Assembly (NCBI GenBank): GCA_009602735.1 | Contig: WELA01013572.1 | Location: 109,907-173,906 of the forward strand | Direction of reading: 5' to 3' | Length of the DNA stretch: 64,000 nucleotides | Source of the DNA: Mesotaenium endlicherianum | Lineage: Eukaryota; Streptophyta; Zygnematophyceae; Zygnematales; Mesotaeniaceae | In this document: one piece after another, positions 30,733-41,474 of the stretch | How positions within the stretch are numbered: the stretch's first letter is position 1 | Layout: each line of letters starts with the position of its first letter | Notes under the pieces: model-generated | What the model saw: the letters and a program-made list of their open reading frames with translations, nothing else | What the model was told of the DNA's origin: nothing | Databases searched by the model: none | Made by a program: the position numbers and the translations under genes

Positions 30733-31358
30733 TAGATGATTTTGTGTGTACTATTGACATTAAATCTGGCTATCACCAAGTCAAGATGCACGACGAGGCA
30801 CATACGTTTTTGGGTTTTGAGCTGGATGAGAAAACTTTCAACTTTTGCCTGTCTCCCTTTTAGGCTTGCGGCCACACCGTACGTGTTCACACAAGTGATG
30901 AAGGAGCTGGTGGGAAGATGGAGGCATATGGGAGTACGGGTCCTAGCTTATTTGGACAATTTTTTGGTGAGCTATTTTTGTGAGGAAGCCCATGCGCAAA
31001 CATTGCGGTTGATGTTTGCATAACTTGCACTAGCGGGATTCGCGTTGAACATGCAGAAGGCAATCCTTAAGTGCTCAAAAATCACCCAGTTCATTGGCGT
31101 CGCGATCACTTGTGGACTCTGGATGCATGTGTGTGAAGCGTGCAAGGAAAAGGTCCTGCAAACGCTCCTCCACGTACGAGCTACTGCTCGCTCGCAGGTT
31201 CGATATCGTGCACATTAGAACGGTGGCATCACTAGCAAGTCAGCTTATTTCCATGAAGGTGGCTTTTGGGGTCATCGAGGGCATGTACACCCGCAACATG
31301 TACACAGCCAGGGGTTTACCTGGGACGACGTGGTTCCCACGACGGAGGGGCTGCTCCA

Positions 31359-32282
31359 CCTAGTTATGGACTACGTATTTGGAGAATACGTAAAATTGAA
31401 GATTTGCGACATGAAATGTCGCAAACCGAGATTTGACAAGTGTTCAAATTTCATCGATTTTACACGTGTTGTGCTTACATCGACAAACGACACCCTCATA
31501 AGGCTTCTCTTTGCAAAGAAGCCTCATTGCAGGAGGAAGGTAGCTGCTACACAGACCCACCCACCCACCCCTCTAGCCCGCCCCTCCAGTGGGAGGTGCA
31601 CGACGCAGGCAACGAAGTTTGTGCTAGCGCTAGTCTTAGCCATGCACAGTATGGTTGTTGTTTGGTAGTGTCTTTTGCAATATGTTGATGTCGATTGGCA
31701 TTAACCAGCGGCGACGATTCGACGGACAACATCAACACAGCAAGAGTGCAGTTGCCAATCAAGCGTGTTCTTTAGGAGTTGCAATATAGTTGTCTCAACG
31801 TAGGCGAGTATTTATAAATTGTAGTCGTAGCAGCATGTAGGAAAGGACTAAATGTAAACAGATGACGCGCAAAATATTGTAGCGTACTACTACTCCTCCT
31901 ATTCTTTTCTAAAATCACCTTCTTTCTTTCAAAATCAGGCAATTTGAATACAAATTGTCAAGCGAGTACGTATTGCAAAAATACGTGTAAACAATGGAAA
32001 TACGTGAGTACTACGTTTTTCCAAGATTGTCGGAAAAATTGGCAGGGCTTATAACTTTCAAATTGCTTAAGAACTTTGAAAGCGATTGGTCGAAAATGGT
32101 AGAGGACTCAATTTGCTATGACATGAAGGTGGTGAAAGTAAAAATCCCATTGTTACATTTTCAAACCGCCAAAGATTCACTTTTACCTCGTCGGGACGCG
32201 TATTTTGAGTATTTTGAAAATTTGTCAAAATACGTGGTGTAATACGTCGCTCACGGACCAATACGCAAGTATCCCATAACTA
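31359..32282. mobile_element. TIR element with a 10-bp target duplication, nested in the YR RT
   Basis: It is flanked by direct repeats GGCTGCTCCA (31349-31358 and 32283-32292), which are one copy in the intact RT. The termini TAGTTATGG and CCATAACTA are inverted repeats. The interior is rich in TACGTA-like strings and has no transposase. The long duplication (9-10 bp) recalls Mutator-like elements (inference). A solo YR unit is inserted within it. Confidence 0.6.
31393..31961 (+). mobile_element. Solo YR terminal unit nested inside the TIR element
   Basis: It starts AAATTGAAG and the hairpin (ATTTGCGACA variant) and ends GAATACAAATTGTCAA. Being inside a TIR element that is itself inside a YR RT, it is the youngest layer here. 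Confidence 0.65.
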
Positions 32283-33187
32283 GGCTGCTCCAAGAGCTGG
32301 CTTTCTGGGAGGAGCACTTTGATCATTTCAATGGTGCTCCCATTCGGGCCACCATGGTGCCCAATTTCGTCATGCACACCGATGTCAACGTGACCACTTG
32401 TGGCGCAATACTGAGATCGGTCTCCTCAGAGCAAAGGTGGGATTGCTTGGCCCTCTTTCCGTTGCTAGCATCGGGGGATCATCAACACTAAGGGAGATCC
32501 TTGCCGCTAAAGCAGCATTGGATAAGGCCATCCAAGTGATCAATGGACGCCAAGTTTTATTGCGCGTTGACAGCCGGGCAAAATATTATGTTCTCAGGAA
32601 AGGCGGCTCCTCTAGAGGAGATCCAACGGATGATTGTGCACAAGTATTTAGCATAAATCTTTTACACCAACTTAAATTGTTTGTAGAGTGTATTCCTAGA
32701 GAATTTATGCAATAGTAGATGAGCTCTTCAAGCGGAAAGACTTGGATGATTTGTTCCTCCTATTGCAGGCGTTTCGGAAGCTAAGGCAACATGGGGGCCG
32801 CACTTGATCGATAGATTTGCCACAGCAAGCAACGTGCGCCTGCCAAGGTTCAACTCTAGGTGGCTGGAGGCAGGCGCGAAGGACATCAATGCTCTCACCA
32901 AGCACTGGGCAGGCGAGAACAACTATTGTTTTCCACCGCCTCAGTTGGTCACCCCAGTAGTCGACCATGTGCTGCGCTGCAAGGCCCAATGCACGCTAGT
33001 GATCCTCCAGTGGCATTCGGCCAGCTGGTGGCCACGGGTGCTGGAAGCAATGCGGAGTAGATAGATTGTGTGCAGGCAATAATTTCGCTAGGCTATAGCT
33101 CCTCTATCTTGTTGCCTGGCACAGACAAGGATGCATTGGGGGCAAGGGCATTCCTTTGTGTACGGTGCTAGCCTTACGTATGAATGG

Positions 33188-34171
33188 ATGAGGTGTTGTC
33201 CAGAACATCACCTTCTTCAAAATCCAGCCTTCCAAGCTTTGGAAGCAACAAGCGTGGAATGCTCCACACAATCGCGCCTACCATTCTGCGCACCTACAAC
33301 ACATATTGGATGCGTTTTCAGCGATGGTGCAAAATGCATAAGTTGCAAGACCTTCCGGCGTCGGTTGAGGTGGTTAGGCTCTGTTGCTTATATCTAATCC
33401 AGGAGCGTGTCACATGGTCTACATACTACTTGTAAGTTGTCATCAGCTGTAATTATTGTGTGCATCGACTAGCGGAGCTACCTAGTCCTACAACGCACGA
33501 CAAAATGAGTATTCTTTGGAAAGTCGCGCAAAGGTTGCTACCTAGACCCAAGCACACCATGATGCCAGTCGCACCCTCAACCCTCACACCTATCTTTGGA
33601 AAGCACGAGTGTTGCATCGCTGATAAAGGTGGCTTCGATGATGCTCATGTATAGTGCTTGCTTGCGATATTCTCATCTGGCTAAAACTAGAATTCAGGAT
33701 TCTATAACGGGTAGGCCAAACATCACAGTGATTTACTTGCACCTCCCGTCCTCTAAGACAAATCAAATTGGTGAGAGCGTATGGGGCGCTCTACATGCAA
33801 GCAATTTAAAGTGGTGCCCAGTAAAAATGTTGTGTAGACTAAAGGCGGAGATACCAGAGTATGCTTTGGATGGGCCCTTGACTAGGCACATACAAGCAAC
33901 TGGCCAACCTTCACTCCAGCCAGTCTCACACGCCACTGTGAATAAGTGGTGCAAGGAACTATTCGCATCGGTAGGCCTTACAGAGAATATAGGTACTCAC
34001 TCATTACGGAAGGGAGCCGCGACGGCAGCTGCCAACTTGGGCGTCCCAAATGCGATAGCCCAAAACATGGGCAGATGGAAATCCGCTCGAGGCAAAGAGC
34101 CATACGTGCTTCATTTGGCAGCCGCTGCCCAAGCCATAGTGGTCCCTGACGATGCTAGCGATTCCTCATAG
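33188..34171 (+). pseudogene. Tyrosine recombinase of YR copy 2, frameshifted
   Basis: It starts at the ATG overlapping the RT stop and keeps TGT at codon 4 where copy 1 has TGA. Frameshifts occur near 33265, 33435 and 33610. The box II HSLRKGAATAAANLG, the MGRWKSARGKE motif and the Tyr in PYVLH are readable near the end, as is CLRYSHLAKTRIQD with the first Arg. Confidence 0.7.
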
Positions 34172-34444
34172 CCAAGAGCAAATCTAAGCAGCACTTAGAC
34201 GCAAGTAAAATTAGATAGTTGCAAGCATTAGGAGCAGTCCAAGAAATAATTGAACTCCTGCGTGATCCACTAGCGTAGCTTTCCTTTACCTTGTATGCTA
34301 TCATATTAGTTTGACAAGTGTTCAAATTTGATCGATTTCACACATTTTGTATCTCATCGACAAACGAAACCCTCATAAGGCTTCTCGTTGCAAAGAAGCC
34401 TCATTGCAGCAGGAAGGTAGTTGCTACACATACCCGCGTAGACA

Positions 34445-35490
34445 TTGCATGTCAAGACTTACTCAAACAATCTTATGTCAGGCATTCAAAATCGCTTGAT
34501 AGAGTACCATAGATCCGCAAACACTCGAGACGCGGACGTGTTTGCTCACTTACGAGCGATGATGGAGAGAGGTGAGGAAAGCCAGGGAGGCCCGAGCAAC
34601 TTACGCAATGATGGCGAGCAGGTCAATGGCGAGCAGATTAACGACATCGGTAGGGCGAGAGTAGCGAGCCAGCTTACTCCTGACGAAATCGCCAAATTAC
34701 ATGCAGAGTTCCTTAAAGAGTACAAAAGCGAGCAGGCCGAGCTCAGCAAGGTGGAAGCGGCTGAGCTCAAAGCTGCGCAGCACGCTGCTCATCTCAAAAT
34801 GGCCAAGTTACAGCAGGCAATGAGCAAACTAGCGCAAAGCAAGGTCTCGCGAGCTCACGATGGCGAGGGAGCAGGGGCGGACATCCTGCAGCAGCTCAAG
34901 CGGCTCAAGAGGAAAAGTGAGGTTGCAGGTGTGGGCAAGTTGTCTAAGGGCAACCGCGCCCAAATGAAGGTCATGAACGACCTCGCGGAGCTGTGCCACA
35001 ACGCTCAAGATGCGCTGGACAAGGAAGACATTGAAGCGGCCCAAAGCTCACGGACGGTTTGTCTTTGATAAGTTTTCGACAAAAGCAAATCATTTCCGCG
35101 GACTTGCATAGCTGTCTTGTGATTAATGAGGTTGTCAAGTCCATGCAAACTAAGGATGAGAGCGAGGATTGGGAGAATCGGGTCCAAAAGCAAGTGGCTA
35201 AGAGTAAGAAGGACAAAGAGGAGGAGAGGGAGTTTGATTTTATTAGCCGCAAACTACGGGCTAGCCCGTATGCGTTTAAGGCTAACCCCCGCGCTCCTAG
35301 GATGTTTAGAAATCACTTGAGTTGCTGGCACTGCCACATGGTAGGCCACACATCTCGTTTTTGCCTTTCGGGGCCACCTAATGGCCCAGACCCCCAACAG
35401 AGGCAGCCTTTGCTAGCACCAGCTCAGGTAGCAAACTTCCAGGGGCCTTATGGGCCACCCCAGGGGCCTTATAGCCAGCCCCAGCATTAA
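34445..35490 (+). pseudogene. Gag of YR copy 3 with one frameshift
   Basis: It is close to the copy 1 gag over its whole length. Near 35047 a few bases are missing compared with copy 1, shifting frame after EAAQSS; the second frame continues to the CCHC knuckle (CWHCHMVGHTSRFC) and the GPYGPPQ tail. Confidence 0.75.
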
Positions 35491-36200
35491 TAGCATTTTT
35501 TGTTATTTGGAGTGTGAGTACTTGGACATTGTTAACCAGGCCTTTGGCCTCCATGGACAATTTAAATTTTTGGTATGATTATTTTTTATTATTTTTTATT
35601 GGCAAATTGTTGCTGCATTGGTTGGCCACCTAGGCCCCCTGGACATTTGGGTGCACATGCTCACATTAAGGAGCATAACATTGTTGGACGTGGGTAGGAT
35701 ACCAGGCCTAGGACTCCACTAATATTTGTTTGTAATTATTGTTGTATTGGTTATGTTTGATTGGTTGTTGTCTCGGTTCTTGCTTGTGGTCGCTGCATAC
35801 ATGATGGTGTTTGTTGTAAATATTTTGTGGCTGTTTTGTTGGTTGTTATAGTTGCCGTTACGTTAGTTTGCTTGTTGGGCACAATAGTAGGCGGATGATG
35901 CATGTCCCTCTTATCGAGGGACGTACGCCGCACGTACGGATGTGCGTGGGTGGAAGAAAGCCCCTTCAAGCCTCTTAGGCGCTGGCAGATTGCGCACGAA
36001 TGGAGACCACTCTCATTGAGCTTTGGTTCTCGCGGCTGGTGTTTTGGTTTGTTGGCGTGTCACCCCTCGCGCACTGGTGCGTTGTATTGCAAGGCTGCTA
36101 TAGGCCAGAGGAGTGTGGGCAAAAGGTTTTTTAAAGCACAAATTGAATGCACGCGCACTGGCGCAAGTATGCATAAAGGCTCCTGCCAGCCATATAGGCA

Positions 36201-36605
36201 TTGGCAGTGGGAGCACGGTTGGGATCACTCCTATGGAATTTTTGGATTGCCGCGTATAGAGGGGCTGCAATGCGATGTCGAAAGGGTGCACACATGTGCC
36301 ACACAAGTTGGTTGCCGGTGCATGCAGAGAGTACCTCGATGCTGCAATTGTGGAGCAGGGTAATGGAGGATGCCAATAAATCGTTGACACGTTCGAGGCA
36401 TCGTGGCCAAGACCAACCGCGGGTATGCTATATCGTGTGTTGGGTCATAGGTAATTTTGTGAGCGACGAGAAGGATTTTGAACACGAACTCCAAGTGTAC
36501 TTGGGGCGGAAGGAAGAAGCCGTGCAGTCGGACGGCGCCGCATCAAAGGTACCACCGCAAGCAACCGTGGTTGCAGGAAATTTGGGAGCAAATGTTGCCT
36601 GGTGA
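36201..36605 (+). CDS. Upstream ORF of YR copy 3, in frame with RT across a TGA
   Basis: It corresponds to 12364-12783 on the minus strand of copy 1. It ends in NLGANVAW and a TGA (36603-36605); the same frame continues without another stop into RT (36606-36929, including HTAPPHHQRNHKGVEKHIQF). It has no recognisable domain. Confidence 0.4.
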   Translation: MAVGARLGSLLWNFWIAAYRGAAMRCRKGAHMCHTSWLPVHAESTSMLQLWSRVMEDANKSLTRSRHRGQDQPRVCYIVCWVIGNFVSDEKDFEHELQVYLGRKEEAVQSDGAASKVPPQATVVAGNLGANVAW

Positions 36606-36898
36606 AAACGTTGGTGTACGTCTTCGCTAGTCCTCTCTACCATTGAGAGTGGCTACAAGTTGGTGTGGAACACGCATACTGCACCTCCGCATCACCAGCG
36701 CAACCATAAAGGTGTGGAGAAACACATACAGTTTGCCCGTGAGTCAGTGGGGGAGCTAGTAGCCTCCGGGGCTGCCAGAGAGTGGACTCTCCCAGGTCTC
36801 CCACACTGCATATGCCCCTTGAACGTGGTCGAGGGCAAGAAGTTACGGTTAATTCATGACCTGCGCCACGTGAACAAAGCGTTGAAAAAAGTAAAATT
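36606..36898 (+). pseudogene. RT N-terminal fragment of YR copy 3
   Basis: About 98 codons matching the start of the copy 1 RT to KKVKF, then joined to the B repeat at a deletion junction. Confidence 0.7.
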
Positions 36899-36974
36899 TG
36901 CATACTACTACTCCTACTATTCTTTCTAATATTCTTTCTTTCGAAATCAGGCAATTTGAACACAAATTGTCAAA

Positions 36975-37739
36975 CCGACAATTTTGGAAGCATTTTTGTC
37001 TCGCAACATAGCATCCCATGTAATTTTCCATAGAGAAATTGGAATATATAAGGATTCTATGCGTTATTTCATACAACATCTTTTCTCTTGGGTTTTCTAA
37101 CATTTAAAAAGTTTCAAATTGAGGACTGAGCAGGAGACATATCCTGACCCGACAGGATCCTTCAGATTTCAGAAGCAGATTAAGTAAGCTGACAAACAGT
37201 TGGGAAATGCCAGAAATAGCTCGATGGACGTGCGACTCCACAATTGTGCTGATTTGCATAGAGCAGCTACCTCATCCCCTACGGACATGTTAGCAGACAC
37301 CACTGCAGCACATATCAGAATAAAACTGGCAAACAAAGACATATCAATACATATCAAAAAACTTACACAATATGTTACTCTAGGAAACACGCAATGCACT
37401 TACAGACATGGTCAAGAAGCAGACGACATGTGCTGACAAGTGTACGACATACTCGCAAAACTGTAAATGTCTACTTTAGTACCATCATGTTTGATAGCTA
37501 CCTCTTATTTACTACATGCTTCTACCCTTCAACCGCGCTATCCTGCCTTCAACCTACACTTCGACGTCTATATATATATTGAGCTGCCCTACTTATTACT
37601 AATCAACACAGCATCTCACCTACTCTTTTGTACATACGTCAGTTGCCAAGCACATTCGGATGCTTGTTTATGCTGAACAAACTCCTCTACCTACCATCCT
37701 GATACTGCTCTCCACACCTCGCTCCTGGTATTGGGCTCT
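36975..37739. other. Intergenic and likely 3' UTR of the START gene
   Basis: No coding frame is recognised. The part close to 37740 is probably the 3' UTR of the minus-strand START gene. Confidence 0.5.
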
Positions 37740-40700
37740 CTACACGGCACGCTTCTTGTTTATGTGCCCGATGACTTTTCTCACAATACCTGCTACCACC
37801 ACCTTCGCAATGATTCCCTTGTCAATGCCCAAAACGACAGCGACAGCACTACCTGCCACCACCCACCCAACGCTCTTGTGCCGCCTACCAAACTTCGCCT
37901 TCAAAGCCCCCATGCTTGCATCTGAGTCAACCTCGCTCTCCTCTACAGAAGCCACATCCTCCTCCTCCTCTTCAAGGACATCTGTCACACTCTCGTTTTG
38001 CAAAACGCCTGCAGCCCTGTCCGTGGGTGAGGGCTGGAGGAGAGGTGTGCTGGGCTCGCTACGCTCGACGCTCCCAGCACCAGCAGCAGCAGCAGGGCTC
38101 TCCGGCACGAGCCCCCGAAAATCAGAGAAGCTCCTATAGAAGCGGGAGGGAGCACGCGCGCTGGGCGTGAGAACCTCCGCGGAGATGGGCGTATTGATGT
38201 TGGCCATGGAGGCCGAGCGCGACATAGGCTTGCGCGCAGACCGCATGGACCGGTAGCGGCGCACGCCCGGCTCTATCTTCTGCACGCAGCCCCACATGCC
38301 CTGCCGAATGCCAAACTTGGCAACGTCGCGCTGGAGGCCCATATCCTCGTGGTGGAACAGCATCACCTCACACGCACCATCCTCGACTGCCATTGCAAGC
38401 ACAAAAAAGCGACCAAAGAAGTGCTGTCAGCGAAAGAAGCCCTCACATCGTATCGTGCACATGCAGCACCCAGCACCAGATTTAGTACCCCTCCCCCCAA
38501 CACACCCAACCGCTGGCCAAGCATTACTCCGATGCGCATTAAAACTTTAAAAGACATGCTGCAGCCATGCAACCTGGAGCATACAGCACTAGATGCGATG
38601 CAGGGACATCCAGGGCCGGATGTTACCAGCACGGATGCGCCAGCTGGAGTAGAAGACATCGACCCTACGGGGCGTCTCCTTGGGCGGCGCTTCCGGATGA
38701 TGCACCCCCTGCACCACCGCCACCCCCACAGCGTCGCACGCTCCGTGAGTGCATGCCACCAGACCAGAGCCGACGCTCCTCACTTGTCCTCCAGACTGTC
38801 TCCCCCACTCCCCTTCCTAATGCCATCAGAGCCAGCTTATGTGGTCCACCACCTCCTCCTGGTCCAAGCACGTAGCCAGAGCCGAGACCACCAGCCGTAA
38901 GGTCTACCCTGATGCTGTACTCCTTCGACTTGCAAGAGAGTAGACAAAGAAGCCCCCCGCCTTGGCATGGTAGAGCAGGAGCAGGAGGAGGAGCGGGCGC
39001 TGGGGCGCATACCTTGGTGATGCAGTAGAAGGTGCTGCCCAGGGACCAGATGCGGCGCCCTATCACGTACTCCCTGTCCTTGCAGAAGAACGGAAACTGC
39101 CCATCCCCACCCCCACCCCACCACATTGACATCGCACCAACCCCCACATCAAGTACCGTCAGACTCCCCAACTTCTCCGCACTCTTCTTCACGGCCAGCC
39201 AAGCACAGCCGTTAACACAAGATCACACGGCAGCCCAGCAACTGACATAACCTCCAGCCTGCAGGGCCGAATCAGCTGACGCATCGTCAGTGCAGACGAC
39301 GCGTTCCAAGCCACCACAAGAGAAGAGTAAGCAAGCAAGCACGCACCCTCCTAGCCTCAATCAAGACGTGGTACCATGGATGGAGGCGAAGCTGACCTTG
39401 CGAACCCACTGCACGATCTGGACGCCGGTCTTGGTGCACGCCTCCAGCGTCTTGTGCGAGAGCAGCAGGTCGTCCCACTCCTTGCGGAAGTCGTCGTCCC
39501 AGAAGAAGTCGCGCATCAGCTCCGGCGTGCACTCCTGCACCACCGTGCGGCTCCGGTACTCTGTGGGCCCCACCTGCCCGCCAGCACATACATCCCACCC
39601 GGACGATGAGGCTCCCGCTCCCACTCCCACTCAGCCAGTGAACGTCATAGAGCGTCCAGCCGCTGAACCACTTCAAAGCACTGCCTCTGTGGAGCAAGCA
39701 CAGGCACGCCCTGCACAGGCCCATGCTTTACCTGCAAAGCAAGCTCCCCGGGCCACCAGATTGGGGTCGATGGGGGCACTAACAAAACGTTTAAGAATGG
39801 CCAAGGACTGGTCGGCCAAATCACACCAAACATATGAATCTGACAGACAAGCAACCCCATGACGCATCCAGGTCATCCGGAGCTTGCGAGTCGTGCACTC
39901 AGAGGCATCTTCTTGACAGGAAATATCTACCTCGGGATCTCGCCGCCACGCAGTGTATGTCATGCCGCGCGTCTTCTTCTCCATCAGCAGCGCCCACTCA
40001 GGCCCGCCGTCCTCACAGTCGAGCCTCATGCACAACTGCTCCAGGTCATCATCACTCACCACAACTTCCTCCTCGTTCACTTCCTCCTCCTCGTCATCCC
40101 TGCACCCCCAGGAAGATATTCAGGAAGGAATACCAGTGACTGTGCAGAAGGTTGACCATATCATGCATCCCACCTGAAGTAGAAACTGCAAGCACCCATC
40201 GGTGTACACTTGGCCCCATATGGCAGGTATAGGAGCGTGAAGCAGTAAGCTTAGAGGTCAATCACAATCTGTTCTGGCTACCAATCTCAAGCAAAAAAGA
40301 ACCAGGCACGATTAATAGAGAGGGCCACTTCACAATATGATCAAAGATTAGAAAGGCATCCATGGCCTCATGAAACTGCTATAGAAGCGGAACAGCGGCC
40401 CATAATATCACAACTATCGTCTCCGCTTCCATCGCATCAAGACTACACCTTCGTATGTACGACCTCATGCAGACACGTCACCTTCACCATGTCGTCTATG
40501 TTAAGTCACCTAAATCTGAATAACAAAGCTGCTGACTACATGAAGCACACTTTATTATCACTATGATCCGCAGTGATGTTAATGGTTTTCCCCAAAGAAC
40601 CATACCATATGCAAATTCTATGAGTGATGTAACTAGCCATCAACATCGGCCTAGAAGCTGTTAACTTCGACAGGGCCAAGTGGATGTAAGATTACCGTCC

Positions 40701-41474
40701 CCTCAACTTGATGCAAGCAGTCAGCTGACTCTACTGAGATGGTGATTCAAGAAATAAGCTTGCTAAACAATCCTGCACATGTGCATGAGAAGGCATCACC
40801 AATTTCTGGAGTATCACCCTGGTTCAGCAACAGGCCACCCGAGCAAACCACAACAACCTGGTGCGCAACCTCTGCTCCTGGTCTGGCAATCTTCACCCAG
40901 AGCCGACCCCTTACCTGTTCAACGCCTCAATATGTACAGCATGAAGTTCTACACGTGGCCTCCTGCTTATGGCCAGCTCCGGCCTTGTCTCCTCATTTAT
41001 CGTCAACCTTTCTGCACCTCCTGAGGCGTCCTCTGAGCTTGGCTGTGGCTCCAACTGAACTAGCCCAGTTCTAACCTTCTCCGCACCTTCCTGCTGCTGG
41101 TTATCTTTGCGTTCCTTGACCCAGGTCAGTAACTGAGACCAGGCTAGATGTACAGCGGGCACTGCAGCTGCTGCAGTGGCAGCTAGCCATATGCGCCTGG
41201 CACCAAATCCGGGTGGAAAGCTCCAAGCAAGCCTTGGGCGAGAGCGTAGGGCAACAACTAGAAGGCTAACCCATCGTGGCTTCCACGACCAGCCCAAGAT
41301 GAGACCAACGGCTATTGAAAACCAAATAGGCACAAGCATGATCAGCATATCAGCGCCCACTTCGAACATCGCTGCGCTCTGTTTACCCCCACCAAAGTCC
41401 ATCCCTGTCCTGGTCAGGTAGTCCATGGTGGAGGACAAATACCCCACCACTTTAGCGTCGTATCCAAAAATCAC
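37740..41474 (-). CDS. Membrane-anchored START-domain lipid-transfer protein (plant PCTP/CP5-like)
   Basis: Six inferred exons on the minus strand: 41474-40915, 40099-39931, 39573-39397, 39096-39013, 38708-38627, 38386-37740. All are GT-AG and phase-consistent, giving 572 aa. A hydrophobic segment at about 43-62 (MLIMLVPIWFSIAVGLILGW) precedes the START domain (about 195-400), which shows DLEQLCMRLDCEDGGPEW, RSRTVVQECTPELMRDFFW, DREYVIGRRIW, VDVFYSSWRIRA and EVMLFHHEDMGLQRDVAKFG. After a Ser-rich and acidic tail comes a second hydrophobic stretch (about 535-565: SVGWVVAGSAVAVVLGIDKG) typical of this plant family. These proteins are thought to bind or move lipids at membranes; the ligand is unknown. 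The start ATG is the first in the open frame and could lie further in. The C-terminal exon carries unusually long low-complexity tracts. Confidence 0.85.

Larger units (their letters stand above)
30733..33191 (+). pseudogene. RT-RNase H of YR copy 2, interrupted and mutated
   Basis: The RT begins at the second half of motif A (DDFVCTIDIKSGYHQVKM). The active site reads YLDNFLV instead of YLDDFLV, so the catalytic second Asp is lost. It breaks at 31358 for the TIR insertion and resumes at 32283 with CTGCTCCAAGAGCTGG. RNase H blocks (LREILAAKAALDKAIQV, LLRVDSRAKYYVLRKGG) are readable to about 32715, then frameshifts follow. The final TGA (33189-33191) overlaps the recombinase ATG as in copy 1. 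Confidence 0.7.
29153..34310 (+). mobile_element. YR retrotransposon copy 2, decayed and interrupted
   Basis: Pieces in order: an A repeat (29153 to about 29270), a gag remnant (to 29822), RT-RNase H in pieces (30733-33191) and recombinase in pieces (33188-34171). It is interrupted by a solo LTR (30021-30732) and a TIR element (31359-32282) that itself carries a solo YR unit. It is likely one decayed element, although the gag and RT parts could belong to different insertions. Confidence 0.6.
34311..36974 (+). mobile_element. YR retrotransposon copy 3, internally deleted
   Basis: It follows copy 2 directly and starts with an A repeat (34311 to about 34440) that lacks its terminal hairpin. Gag (34445-35490), the noncoding stretch, the accessory ORF (36201-36605) and the first part of RT (36606-36898) match copy 1. 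At 36898/36899 the RT fuses to a B repeat (36899-36974, ending AACACAAATTGTCAAA). The rest of RT, RNase H and the recombinase are deleted. It can only have moved, if at all, with proteins from other copies. Confidence 0.7.

Noticed and set aside
39290-39862. Plus-strand frames over the START gene
   Set aside because: Antisense shadows; the minus-strand START exons fit family motifs and splice phases.
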